Below, piece after piece: positions 37,078 through 45,630 of a DNA stretch of 64,000 nucleotides (its first letter is position 1; the number at the start of each line of letters is the position of its first letter). The notes under the pieces are model-generated. The model ran no database searches. It had not been told where the DNA came from and saw only the letters and a list, made by a program, of their open reading frames with translations. The position numbers and the translations under genes are program-made. The stretch is from Alistipes sp. (lineage in GTDB: Bacteria > Bacteroidota > Bacteroidia > Bacteroidales > Rikenellaceae). The stretch lies in contig JAGBWD010000021.1 of NCBI GenBank assembly GCA_017629985.1, forward strand, positions 62,001 to 126,000, in the 5' to 3' direction.

Positions 37078-38490
37078 ATGAAGAAGATACTATATAGTAT
37101 TCTATTTATCGTTGGCCTCCTAGTGTCGGATGTTGCATCGGCGCAGTCACGAACATCCTACTTTATGGAGGGTTCCTACTTCCGTACGGAGCTTAACCCT
37201 GCCCTTGTGCCAACACGAGGATATGTGGCAGTGCCGTTTCTTTCGGGCATGGGCATAAACCTCAATTCCAACTACCTCTCTGTGGATAACCTCTTCTACC
37301 AGCGTGGTGGTCAGATTGTCACAGCATTTAACGGCGCGGTATCTCCATCGGAGTTCCTCGATCGCCTACCAAATAGGGGTATCGTGCATAACAAGGAGGA
37401 TATAACCATCCTTGGCGGTGGCTTCTTCCATAAGATTCGTGAGACCAATGTATTTTGGAATTTTGGTGTCGGTGCGCACTTCTCGGTATCAAACACCGAG
37501 TCGAAGGATCTCTTTACGGCGCTTAAGACGTTGGGTAACAACAGCTACAACCTTGGTGATACCTACCTCGGCGGAACACTCTATCTCGATCTCTATGTAG
37601 GTGCTGCAGTGCCTATAACAGATTGGCTCAACGTAGGTGCAAAAGCCAAGTTCTTGATAGGTATATTAGACCTTGGTGTTGAGTTTGACGAGCTATCTGC
37701 AAATGTAGATGTGTCGAAGGTTACAGGTACGTTGCGAGGTAATTGGCGCGCTAATGGTATATTTACCGAGAATAGGTATATCGTAGATGGTAAATATAAG
37801 GGTGAGCCTTTGGGCTTGAGTAACCTAGGTAATGCCAAGAGCTATGGCTTTGCTGTAGATCTAGGTGCCGAGGTACGTTTCTTTGATGATAAGCTAAAGG
37901 CCTCTATAGGTGTTACCGACTTGGGCTTTATCAAGTGGGCTAAATCTACGCACATCGGCGGTAAACTAAATGGTGACTTTGAGTTTGAGGGTGTTGATGT
38001 GGAGTCGGGTGATTTCGTAAAGCCTGTGGGCGACATAGATACCGATAACATCGTGGGCCTTAAGAGCTACGATGGCTATACCACGATGGTTAATTGTGCG
38101 TTGAATGTGGGTGTGGAGTATAATATTCTCAAAAACCGCATCTCTTTTGGTTTGTTGTCGCACACGCAGTTTTTGACCAAGGCGGTATATAGCGAACTTA
38201 CTATATCGGCGAACTTCCGCCCATTGAATTGGCTCTCGGCATCTATAAGCCACACCTTCTTGAATCACAACAAATTTGGCATCTTTGGTGCGGCTATCAA
38301 CTTCCATCCAAAGGGTCTAAATCTCTTTATAGGCATGGACTTTATCGATTGCAATATGGTTAAGTATGAGGCATTTAGCATTCCTCGCTATGCAAAATCT
38401 ATGAACGTATACTTTGGCCTTGGCTTCAGTATCGGTAAGCATCAGAGACTCCAGAAACACTATGCGCAGAGTGAGAGTCTCATAGAGTAA
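37078..38490 (+). CDS. DUF5723-family outer-membrane protein
   Basis: 470 residues from the ATG at 37078; a GTG two codons earlier is less likely. The signal peptide ends VASAQS. The mature start SYFMEGSYFRTELNPALVP and the long beta-hairpin pattern (INLNSNYLSVDNLFY, LDLYVGAAVPITDWLNVGAK, NVYFGLGFSIGKH) match DUF5723 proteins, predicted outer-membrane beta barrels of Bacteroidetes. Function unknown. Second gene of the operon with the large lipoprotein. Confidence 0.8.
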   Translation: MKKILYSILFIVGLLVSDVASAQSRTSYFMEGSYFRTELNPALVPTRGYVAVPFLSGMGINLNSNYLSVDNLFYQRGGQIVTAFNGAVSPSEFLDRLPNRGIVHNKEDITILGGGFFHKIRETNVFWNFGVGAHFSVSNTESKDLFTALKTLGNNSYNLGDTYLGGTLYLDLYVGAAVPITDWLNVGAKAKFLIGILDLGVEFDELSANVDVSKVTGTLRGNWRANGIFTENRYIVDGKYKGEPLGLSNLGNAKSYGFAVDLGAEVRFFDDKLKASIGVTDLGFIKWAKSTHIGGKLNGDFEFEGVDVESGDFVKPVGDIDTDNIVGLKSYDGYTTMVNCALNVGVEYNILKNRISFGLLSHTQFLTKAVYSELTISANFRPLNWLSASISHTFLNHNKFGIFGAAINFHPKGLNLFIGMDFIDCNMVKYEAFSIPRYAKSMNVYFGLGFSIGKHQRLQKHYAQSESLIE

Positions 38491-38530
38491 AAATCTACGT
38501 ACTGAAGCACTCCAGAGGGGTGTAAATATG

Positions 38531-38696
38531 AAAAAAGGGGCTGACTAAAAAGTAACTTAGCCAGCCCCTTACCTAAGAGAGTGAATAAAAAGATGTAGTT
38601 TTAGGCTTGCGAAGCCCGAAAAAGTGGAGTTTACTGGGCGTAAATGAGCATTTTGAGGGCAAGCGTAACGACAAAATACACTTTTTATTCACTCTC
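38531..38696 (-). repeat. Repeat element copy 2: 120-bp TIR element plus linked terminator
   Basis: Reverse-oriented second copy of the block at 23904-24070. The TIRs are at 38577-38592 and 38681-38696, again 120 bp apart. The linked terminator at 38538-38568 has its T run on the minus strand. The copies differ at only a few positions (for example CCC for CTT near the middle). It begins 16 bases after the stop codon of the minus-strand dehydrogenase gene, so again it lies in a gene's 3' untranslated region with the terminator downstream. Confidence 0.88.
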
Positions 38697-38712
38697 TTGT
38701 TGTGTGTTGGGA

Positions 38713-39648
38713 CTACTCTCTCTTGAGCCAATTCTCTATATTTTTGGCTATGCAGTCTATAAGATTGTCGATAGCCTCGGCCGCTGACCATGCGTTGTGT
38801 GGCGATGCCAACAGACGGTAGCGATCCTTAATATTATATAGTGGTGACTCGCGCAATGGCTCCACAGAGAAGACATCTAGTGCTGCGGCAGATATATATC
38901 CACTATCTAGGGCCTCTGCTAGGGCAGCCTCATCGATGATGCCGCCACGTGCTACGTTGATGATTATTGCCGAAGGCTTCATCTTCTTTAGCTGCTCAAG
39001 GCCGATAAGGCCTCGTGTGCGCTCGTTGAGTGGTGAGTGTACAGAGACAATATCGCTCCATGCTAGAAGCTCCTCTAGCTCCATAGCCTGATACCCCTCC
39101 TCGCGCTTAACACCCGATGTTGAGAAGTAACGCACCTCACAGCCAAAGGCCGAGGCTAGACGTGCCACCTCACGACCGATGTTTCCAAGACCTACGATAC
39201 CCCAGCGCTTGCCGCTAATCTGGAACGTAAGACGGTCGTAGCAGAAGGCACGTTCCGCCTCTCGGTAGCGACCATCATGGAAGTATTCATCGAAGTATAC
39301 CACGTTTCGAGCTAGCGCAAGAGCCGAGGCTAGGGTGGTCTCCGCAACAGAGATTGTGGAGTATCCTACGGCATTCTTAACCTCTATGCCAAGCTCCTTT
39401 GCTGTCTCGAGGTCTACGTTGTTCATTCCCGTAGCAGCTATGCAGATAAGCTTCAAATTAGGGAGTTGGCGCATCGCCTCACCATCTATAACAACCTTGT
39501 TTGTTATGGCAATGTCCGCATCCTTAAGACGCTCTACAACCTCCTCCTTACGTGTGAAATCGTAGGCTATATACTCGCCCTGTGAGGTCACCTTCTCAAA
39601 GTTGCGACCAGCGATGCTGTACTCATCCAAAAAGACTATTTTCTTCAT
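38713..39648 (-). CDS. D-isomer-specific 2-hydroxyacid dehydrogenase
   Basis: 311 residues. NAD-binding Rossmann motif GIVGLGNIGREVA in the middle, substrate-binding region IAATGMNNVD, and catalytic residues in the usual order: Arg in INVARGGIIDE, Glu in DVFSVEPL and His in ASPHNAW. It reduces 2-keto acids to D-2-hydroxy acids or the reverse; glycerate/hydroxypyruvate or phosphoglycerate-like activity is possible, and the substrate cannot be fixed. It follows tcdA by two bases in one operon. Confidence 0.92.
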   Translation of the reverse strand: MKKIVFLDEYSIAGRNFEKVTSQGEYIAYDFTRKEEVVERLKDADIAITNKVVIDGEAMRQLPNLKLICIAATGMNNVDLETAKELGIEVKNAVGYSTISVAETTLASALALARNVVYFDEYFHDGRYREAERAFCYDRLTFQISGKRWGIVGLGNIGREVARLASAFGCEVRYFSTSGVKREEGYQAMELEELLAWSDIVSVHSPLNERTRGLIGLEQLKKMKPSAIIINVARGGIIDEAALAEALDSGYISAAALDVFSVEPLRESPLYNIKDRYRLLASPHNAWSAAEAIDNLIDCIAKNIENWLKRE

Positions 39649-39650
39649 AT

Positions 39651-40391
39651 TTATTCTGTTTTAGTGTCGTTGTTAAACTCTCCAATAAGGTCGCGCACCA
39701 CAACTGATGCACAACCTATTCCAAATAACGCAGGAATGTACGATATAGTGCCTACGTTAGACTTTTTATTCTGCTCCTCGCATAATATCATCGCTCCTTC
39801 GCGCACCGGCTCGGGTGAGAATACCGCCCAAAATCCCTTGCGAATACCAAGTTTGTGTAGTCGTTTGCGAAGCATGTGTGCGAGAGGGCAGTGGTGTGTT
39901 TTGGCGATATCCTTAATCTCCATGAGTGTAGGGTCGCACTTCGCACCGGCGCCCATCGAGCTTACTAGAGGTATCCCTCTATCCATCGCCCCCTTTATCA
40001 ATGCGAGCTTTGGCGATAGGGTATCTATGGCATCTACCACATAGTCGAATTTGTCGCTATCGAGCAACTCATCAGTCTCCGAATCCTTTATAAAACGATT
40101 GACGGTGGTGAGCTTCAGGCTGGGGTTTATATCTTTGAGGCGCTCGGCAAGGATATCACATTTCTCGCGGCCAATGGTTGAGTGTAGGGCAACAAGCTGG
40201 CGATTGATATTGCTCTCCGATACCTTATCTGCATCGGCTATTGTCATGCGTCCCACGCCTGCGCGTACTATCATCTCGGCAGCATAAGCACCCACTCCGC
40301 CAACGCCTACAACAAGCACATTGGCATTGCGAAGTAGCGTTAATTTCTCCTGGCCGAGGAGTAGTTCAGTTCTTTCAAGCCATCCTTCCAT
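39651..40391 (-). CDS. tcdA: tRNA threonylcarbamoyladenosine dehydratase
   Basis: 246 residues, E1-like ThiF/MoeB fold without a rhodanese domain. ATP-binding VVGVGGVGAYAAEMIVRAG, INRQLVALHSTIGREK, and the TcdA-like region VDAIDTLSPKLALIKGAMDR with MGAGAKCDPTLMEIKDIAKT. TcdA (CsdL) converts t6A37 to cyclic ct6A37 in ANN-decoding tRNAs. It is placed between the TatD-like and dehydrogenase genes with 2-4-base gaps. Confidence 0.93.
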   Translation of the reverse strand: MEGWLERTELLLGQEKLTLLRNANVLVVGVGGVGAYAAEMIVRAGVGRMTIADADKVSESNINRQLVALHSTIGREKCDILAERLKDINPSLKLTTVNRFIKDSETDELLDSDKFDYVVDAIDTLSPKLALIKGAMDRGIPLVSSMGAGAKCDPTLMEIKDIAKTHHCPLAHMLRKRLHKLGIRKGFWAVFSPEPVREGAMILCEEQNKKSNVGTISYIPALFGIGCASVVVRDLIGEFNNDTKTE

Positions 40392-40395
40392 CTAT

Positions 40396-40983
40396 CTAAT
40401 AATCAATGTTTCTAAAAAATGTTTTATAGTTGGTTTCTATTGCATTAAGCAACTCTTCGGTTGTCATATTTCTTATTTTTGCCACCTCTGCATATATCTC
40501 TTCAATAGCTAAATTTGGGTCGTCATCAGTCTCACAAAAGAGCCTTCTTATATCTGTCGTTGCAATCACATTGCGGCTCTTTGGAGAGCGTAGTGAGCGA
40601 TCTCCAAACGACAAGTAGTAGCCACGTTTAACGATACTCTCGGCTTGTTGCTGCGACCCTATAAAACCATGAAAGAGAACACCTCGTAACTGGGGATATC
40701 TGGTCAAAATTTTGAGGATATCCTCGGTGGCTCTGACGTTATGTATAACAACAGGCTTGTCAATCGTTGAGGCTATCAGAAGTTGTCGCTCAAAAAGCTC
40801 TCGTTGCATATTGCGGTCAGCCTTGCAGCAGTAGTCTAGACCAATCTCTCCGACAATGTCGCACTCCTCAAAATTGGGTAGCTCATAACCTCTCTCTGCA
40901 TCCCATGGGTGTACGCCTGCCATGCGTGGCGAGATAACATCGTGTCTAGGATGGTGGGTGTGTATGTCAATAAATTGGTACAT
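40396..40983 (-). CDS. TatD-family metal-dependent hydrolase, short form
   Basis: 195 residues from the ATG at 40983, about 60 shorter than typical TatD. Metal-binding signatures are kept: DIHTHHPRHD at the N-terminus, VGEIGLDYCC, PVVIHNVRA, VLFHGFIGS and ETDDDPNL in place of ETD-x-P. TatD enzymes are Mg2+-dependent 3'-5' DNases or related hydrolases. First gene of a three-gene operon with tcdA. Confidence 0.88.
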   Translation of the reverse strand: MYQFIDIHTHHPRHDVISPRMAGVHPWDAERGYELPNFEECDIVGEIGLDYCCKADRNMQRELFERQLLIASTIDKPVVIHNVRATEDILKILTRYPQLRGVLFHGFIGSQQQAESIVKRGYYLSFGDRSLRSPKSRNVIATTDIRRLFCETDDDPNLAIEEIYAEVAKIRNMTTEELLNAIETNYKTFFRNIDY

Positions 40984-41003
40984 CACATATCTACTTCGTG
41001 TTA

Positions 41004-41035
41004 CAAAATTAATAAATTATTACCGAAAACCCAAA
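41004..41035 (-). promoter_or_regulatory. Promoter of the TatD-tcdA-dehydrogenase operon
   Basis: On the minus strand TTTG (41035-41032), 20 bases, then TAATTTTG (41011-41004), both consensus; 21 bases upstream of the ATG. Confidence 0.72.
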
Positions 41036-41051
41036 TAACACCTGTAAATCG

Positions 41052-41082
41052 TTGTCTGTTTCAAAAAAAAACCGTATCTTCG
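41052..41082 (+). promoter_or_regulatory. Promoter of the nqr operon
   Basis: TTG (41052-41054), 20 bases, TATCTTCG (41075-41082), one mismatch to TAnnTTTG. It leaves a leader of about 85 bases before nqrA. Confidence 0.6.
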
Positions 41083-41175
41083 TGCGCACTTTTAATGTAT
41101 ATTGGTACCCCCAAAGGTTCATAATATATCAAACACATAATAAAAAACTATCAAATTAATCTAACAAACAGTTTT

Positions 41176-42510
41176 ATGTCGCAAAACATCAAATTATGTA
41201 AAGGTCTCGACATCAAGCTTGCAGGTAAGGCAGAGGCTCGCTTGGAGGATGCTCCAATGGCCAAGTCGTATGCCGTTAGTCCGCTTGATTATGAGAACGT
41301 TACACCAAAGCTGTTGGTTAAGGTTGGTGATAAGGTAGAGGCTGGTAGCCCATTGTTCTTCGACAAGAACAATCCTCGCATCCTCTTCACATCACCAGTT
41401 AGCGGTGTTGTTTCAGCTATCAACCGTGGCGAGAAACGTAAGCTGCTTAACGTTGCCGTAGAGCCAGATGCTACACAGGTGTACAAAGAGCTTAAGGTTG
41501 TTGATGCCAAGGCTTCACGTTCTGAAATCGTTGAGATGCTTCTTGAGTCGGGTCTTTGGACTCGCATTGTAGAGCGTCCTTTTGGCGTAATTGCTAACCC
41601 AGATGCTTCACCAAAGGCGATCTTTGTGTCAGCATTTGACTCTGCGCCTCTTGCTCCAGATTACAACTTTGCGTTGAAGTCGGAGAAGGCAGCTTTGGAG
41701 GCTGGTTTGGCAATCTTGGCGCGCTTGACTGATGGCAAGCTTCACTTGTCTGCTCGTAAGGGCGATGAGGGCTACATGTCAGAGGTTAAGGGTGTTGAGT
41801 ATCACACATTCTCTGGTAAGCACCCAGTGGGTAATGTAGGTGTTCAGATTCACCACATCGACCGTATCGCAAAGGGTGACATCGTATGGACCGTAAATGT
41901 TCAGGATGTAGTGCTTATCGGTCGCTTGGTTATGGGCGGAAAGCTCGACATGACCAAGGTTGTGGCAGTTGCAGGTAGCGAGGCCGAGAAGCCATGCTAC
42001 AAGCGTATCATCGCAGGTGCTGCTGTAGAGTCTATCGTAGGTAAGGTTTTAGAGAATGTTCGTATCATCTCTGGTGACGTTCTTACAGGTGTTACAACAG
42101 CGGCTGATGGTTACATCTCTGCAAATGCTAATATGTTGAGCCTTATCCCAGAGGGTAACGTATACGAGTTGCTTGGTTGGGCTATGCCACGTCTTCACCG
42201 CTTCTCTGTATCGCGTGCATACTTCTCATGGCTCTGCCCAAAGAAGGAGTACAAACTCGATACCAACCTAAATGGTGGTGAGCGTCCATTTGTTGTTACG
42301 GGTCTCTATGAGAACTACTTGCCAATGGATGTATATGTAGCATATCTCTTGAAGGCATGCCTTGTTAAGGATCTCGATAAGATGGAGAACCTTGGTATTT
42401 ATGAGGTGTTGCCAGAGGATTTGGCAGTTTGCGAGTTTGTTGATCCATCGAAGATTGAGATGCAGCAGATTTTGCGTGATGGTATTAACCTAATGATTAA
42501 GGAGTGTTAG
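41176..42510 (+). CDS. nqrA: Na+-translocating NADH:quinone reductase subunit A
   Basis: 444 residues, soluble subunit bound to NqrB at the membrane. Typical start IKLCKGLDIKLAGKAE and lipoyl-like FTSPVSGVVSAINRGEKRKL, with the later FSGKHPVGNVGVQIHHIDRI. First gene of nqrABCDEF, which couples NADH oxidation by quinone to Na+ export. Codon use is biased towards GGT, CGT, AAC, as for abundant proteins. Confidence 0.97.
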   Translation: MSQNIKLCKGLDIKLAGKAEARLEDAPMAKSYAVSPLDYENVTPKLLVKVGDKVEAGSPLFFDKNNPRILFTSPVSGVVSAINRGEKRKLLNVAVEPDATQVYKELKVVDAKASRSEIVEMLLESGLWTRIVERPFGVIANPDASPKAIFVSAFDSAPLAPDYNFALKSEKAALEAGLAILARLTDGKLHLSARKGDEGYMSEVKGVEYHTFSGKHPVGNVGVQIHHIDRIAKGDIVWTVNVQDVVLIGRLVMGGKLDMTKVVAVAGSEAEKPCYKRIIAGAAVESIVGKVLENVRIISGDVLTGVTTAADGYISANANMLSLIPEGNVYELLGWAMPRLHRFSVSRAYFSWLCPKKEYKLDTNLNGGERPFVVTGLYENYLPMDVYVAYLLKACLVKDLDKMENLGIYEVLPEDLAVCEFVDPSKIEMQQILRDGINLMIKEC

Positions 42511-42512
42511 TT

Positions 42513-43616
42513 ATGGGATTGCGTAAATTTGTAGATAAGATTAAGCCTACCTTCTCCGAGGGCGGTAAGCTCGGTTTCTTGCACTCGACATTCGAGGGCT
42601 TCGAGACATTCCTTTTTGTTCCTAACACAACAACTACAAAGGGCGCTCACATCCGCGACTGTAACGATATCAAGCGTGTGATGATCGTTGTCGTAGTGGC
42701 TCTTATCCCAGCGTTGTTGATGGGTATGTACAACATCGGTTACCAGGCAGGCATCGAGGGTATCCTCCCTGCATTCTGGTTTGGTTTCTTGAAGATGTTG
42801 CCTATGATCATCGTATCTTACGTTACTGGTCTTGCTATTGAGTTTGCATTTGCACAGAAGCGTAAGCACGAGATTAACGAGGGTTTCCTTGTATCAGGTC
42901 TTTTGATTCCAATGGTTATGCCTATCACAGTGCCATTGTGGATTGTTGCCTTGTCTACAGCGTTTGCTGTAATCATCGGTAAGGAGGTATTTGGTGGTAC
43001 AGGTATGAATGTCTTCAACCCTGCGTTGTTGGCACGTGCCTTTGCCTTCTTTGCATACACTCCACAGATGTCTGGTGAGGCAGTATGGTATGCTGACTCA
43101 AAGACTGGTGCTACAGCCTTGGAGCAGCTTGCCTCAACAGGTGATATGCAGTGGAGCGTTATGGATGCGTTCATCGGTTTGATTCCTGGTTCTGTGGGTG
43201 AGACCTCTACAGCTGCTATCCTCATTGGTGCTGCAATCTTGCTCTTCACAGGCATAGCATCATGGCGCATCATGTTGTCTGTATTTGTAGGTGGTTTGGC
43301 ATTCGGTTACTTGTTTGACGCAGTAGGTATGACCGAGTTCCCAGCATACTACCACTTGTTGGTAGGTGGTTTCGCGTTCGGTGCTGTATTTATGGCTACT
43401 GACCCTGTTACCTCTGCACAGACAAACACAGGTAAGTGGATTTATGGTTTCATGGTAGGTGCTTTGGCTATCCTTATCCGTGTTGTAAACCCTGCTTACC
43501 CAGAGGGTATGATGCTCTCTATTCTCTTTATGAATGCTTTGGCTCCACTCATCGACTACTTCGTTGTTGAGCGTAACATTGCACGTCGTAAGAAGCTAAT
43601 TAAGAACGTTAAATAA
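42513..43616 (+). CDS. nqrB: Na+-NQR subunit B
   Basis: 367 residues from the ATG at 42513, with AAGGAG eight bases upstream; the in-frame GTG at 42504 overlaps that ribosome site and the end of nqrA. About ten membrane helices. The covalent FMN site T-G-A-T is present at 198-201 in ADSKTGATALEQ, with T201 the flavinylated threonine by homology. It carries part of the Na+ path and the quinone site. Confidence 0.96.
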   Translation: MGLRKFVDKIKPTFSEGGKLGFLHSTFEGFETFLFVPNTTTTKGAHIRDCNDIKRVMIVVVVALIPALLMGMYNIGYQAGIEGILPAFWFGFLKMLPMIIVSYVTGLAIEFAFAQKRKHEINEGFLVSGLLIPMVMPITVPLWIVALSTAFAVIIGKEVFGGTGMNVFNPALLARAFAFFAYTPQMSGEAVWYADSKTGATALEQLASTGDMQWSVMDAFIGLIPGSVGETSTAAILIGAAILLFTGIASWRIMLSVFVGGLAFGYLFDAVGMTEFPAYYHLLVGGFAFGAVFMATDPVTSAQTNTGKWIYGFMVGALAILIRVVNPAYPEGMMLSILFMNALAPLIDYFVVERNIARRKKLIKNVK

Positions 43617-43626
43617 GCGAGGAGAT

Positions 43627-44391
43627 ATGGCAATTAATAAGAATTCAAATGCATATATCATCATCTATACAGTTGTGATGGTGACTATTGTTGGTGCCTT
43701 GCTCGCATTCTTGGCTACATCGCTTAAGCCAATGCAGGACGCAAATGTGCTTAACGAGCAGAAGTCATCTATTATGAAGGCTTTCGGCGAGGCTGATGCA
43801 TCGTTCGATGAGGTTGTAACTATGGGCCGTTTGTCGGCTGGTGAGTTTGCAGTTGTTGCTGATGATGCCGCTGTTGCAGAGGTATTCGCAATGCTTGGCA
43901 ACCGTAAGGCTTTGAGTGAGGCTACAGATAACCTTCCTATCTTCAAGATGGAGAAGGATGGTGTTACAAAGTACGTTTTGCCTATCGTAGGTAAGGGTCT
44001 TTGGGGTGATATCTGGGGTTATGTTGCATTGCAGCAGACAGAGGGTAACGTAGTTATCACAGGTATCGTTATGGACCACGCTGGCGAGACTCCAGGTCTA
44101 GGTGCCGAGATTGCTACACTCAAGGTTCAGCAGATGTTCGAGGGTAAGGCTCTTTATGATGCAGAGGGTGCTTTCGCAGTACGCATGCAGAAGGGTGGCG
44201 CCCAGAACGAGCATCAGGTAGATGCTATTACTGGTGGTACCAAGACATGTGATGGTGTAAACGCTATGTTGGAGACCTCTATCGGCAAGTATGAGTCATT
44301 CTTGCGTGCTACCGAGGCTGTTGCCGAGGAGTGCTGCTGTGGTGAGTGCTGCGAGGAGGGTAATGTTGAACTTAATAACGAGGAGGAGTAA
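43627..44391 (+). CDS. nqrC: Na+-NQR subunit C with cysteine-rich tail
   Basis: 254 residues. One N-terminal membrane helix (about 11-32), then the FMN-binding domain with GLWGDIWGYVALQ, HAGETPGLGAEI and the flavinylation motif D-A-I-T-G-G-T at 199-205 (T205). The C-terminus is unusual: after the normal end it runs on as EECCCGECCEEG and an acidic stretch. The five cysteines in eight residues resemble a metal-binding tail. It starts ten bases after nqrB. Confidence 0.95.
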   Translation: MAINKNSNAYIIIYTVVMVTIVGALLAFLATSLKPMQDANVLNEQKSSIMKAFGEADASFDEVVTMGRLSAGEFAVVADDAAVAEVFAMLGNRKALSEATDNLPIFKMEKDGVTKYVLPIVGKGLWGDIWGYVALQQTEGNVVITGIVMDHAGETPGLGAEIATLKVQQMFEGKALYDAEGAFAVRMQKGGAQNEHQVDAITGGTKTCDGVNAMLETSIGKYESFLRATEAVAEECCCGECCEEGNVELNNEEE

Positions 44392-44394
44392 GCT

Positions 44395-44997
44395 ATGAAA
44401 TTGAGTAAGAATTTTACAAATCCTTTGGCAGCTAATAACCCTGTTATCGTTCAGATTTTGGGTATCTGCTCTGCGTTGGCAGTAACCGTAAAGCTCGAGC
44501 CAGCATTGGTTATGGGTCTCTCTGTGACATTTGTTACAGCGTTCTCTAACCTTGTTATGTCTTTGATGCGTAACGGCGTGCCTTCACGTATTCGTATCAT
44601 TGTGCAGTTGGTTGTTATCGCAACACTCGTAATTGTTGTAGACCAGTTCTTGCGCGCATATATGTATGATGTATCTAAACAGCTATCGGTATACGTTGGT
44701 CTTATCATCACCAACTGTATTGTGATGGGTCGTGTTGAGGCATTTGCTTTGGGTAATAAGCCTTGGGACTCGTTTGTTGATGGTGTTGCCAATGGTTTGG
44801 GCTATGCCTTTATCTTGGTGTTGGTAGCCTTCTTGCGTGAGTTGTTTGGCTCTGGTACACTGTTCGGTTTCGATGTATTGGCGCGCTTTGGCTATGTAAA
44901 CAACTCGTTGATGTTGTTCCCACCAATGGCTCTTATCATCATCGGCTGTATCATCTGGGTACACCGCTCTATTAATAAGGACTTACAGGAAAAATAG
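44395..44997 (+). CDS. nqrD: Na+-NQR subunit D
   Basis: 200 residues, six membrane helices, NqrD/RnfE fold. Begins [20 protein letters not shown] and has [17 protein letters not shown], the half-helix with the conserved Cys that helps hold the intramembrane iron site with NqrE. Three bases separate it from nqrC. Confidence 0.96.
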   Translation: MKLSKNFTNPLAANNPVIVQILGICSALAVTVKLEPALVMGLSVTFVTAFSNLVMSLMRNGVPSRIRIIVQLVVIATLVIVVDQFLRAYMYDVSKQLSVYVGLIITNCIVMGRVEAFALGNKPWDSFVDGVANGLGYAFILVLVAFLRELFGSGTLFGFDVLARFGYVNNSLMLFPPMALIIIGCIIWVHRSINKDLQEK

Positions 44998-45008
44998 GAG
45001 GGTAGCGT

Positions 45009-45608
45009 ATGTTAAATTTGTTTATTAATTCGGTATTTATCGAAAACATGGTCTTCGCATACTTCTTCGGTATGTGTTCTTACATTGCCGTGTCGAAGAG
45101 CGTAAAGACTGCATTGGGCTTGGGTGCTGCCGTTACCTTTGTTCAGGTTATGACTGTACCTTTGAACTACCTTCTCAACGAGTATGTCCTTAAAGATGGT
45201 GCTTTGGTAGAGGGTGTTGACTTGAGCTTCTTGTCATTTATCTTGTTCATCGCCGTTATTGCTGCATTTGTTCAGTTGGTGGAGATGATTGTTGAGAAGT
45301 TCTCACCATCGTTGTACAACCAGTTGGGTATCTTCTTGCCACTTATCGCTGTAAACTGCGCCATCATGGGTGGCTCGTTGTTCATGCAGCAGATGATTGG
45401 TACAGAGATTAACAACGTAGGTGACTCTATCGTTTATGGTCTTGGTTCAGGTATTGGTTGGTGGTTGGCTATCGTTATGATGGCTGCTATTCGCGAGAAG
45501 ATAGAGTACTCACACGTTCCTGCTGCGATGAAGGGTCCAGGTATTGCGTTCATCATCACAGGTTTGATGGGTATGGCATTTATGATCTTCTCTGGTATTC
45601 AGTTGTAA
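45009..45608 (+). CDS. nqrE: Na+-NQR subunit E
   Basis: 199 residues, six membrane helices, inverted-topology partner of NqrD. Begins [20 protein letters not shown] and carries [15 protein letters not shown], the matching Cys-bearing half-helix. Good spacing within the operon. Confidence 0.96.
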   Translation: MLNLFINSVFIENMVFAYFFGMCSYIAVSKSVKTALGLGAAVTFVQVMTVPLNYLLNEYVLKDGALVEGVDLSFLSFILFIAVIAAFVQLVEMIVEKFSPSLYNQLGIFLPLIAVNCAIMGGSLFMQQMIGTEINNVGDSIVYGLGSGIGWWLAIVMMAAIREKIEYSHVPAAMKGPGIAFIITGLMGMAFMIFSGIQL

Positions 45609-45630
45609 ACCTTTAATAAGAGTATAGAGT

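Noticed and set aside
38573..38791. 72-codon minus-strand open frame through repeat element copy 2
   Set aside because: It runs from the dehydrogenase gene into the repeat and has no supported start; the repeated part is better seen as a non-coding element.
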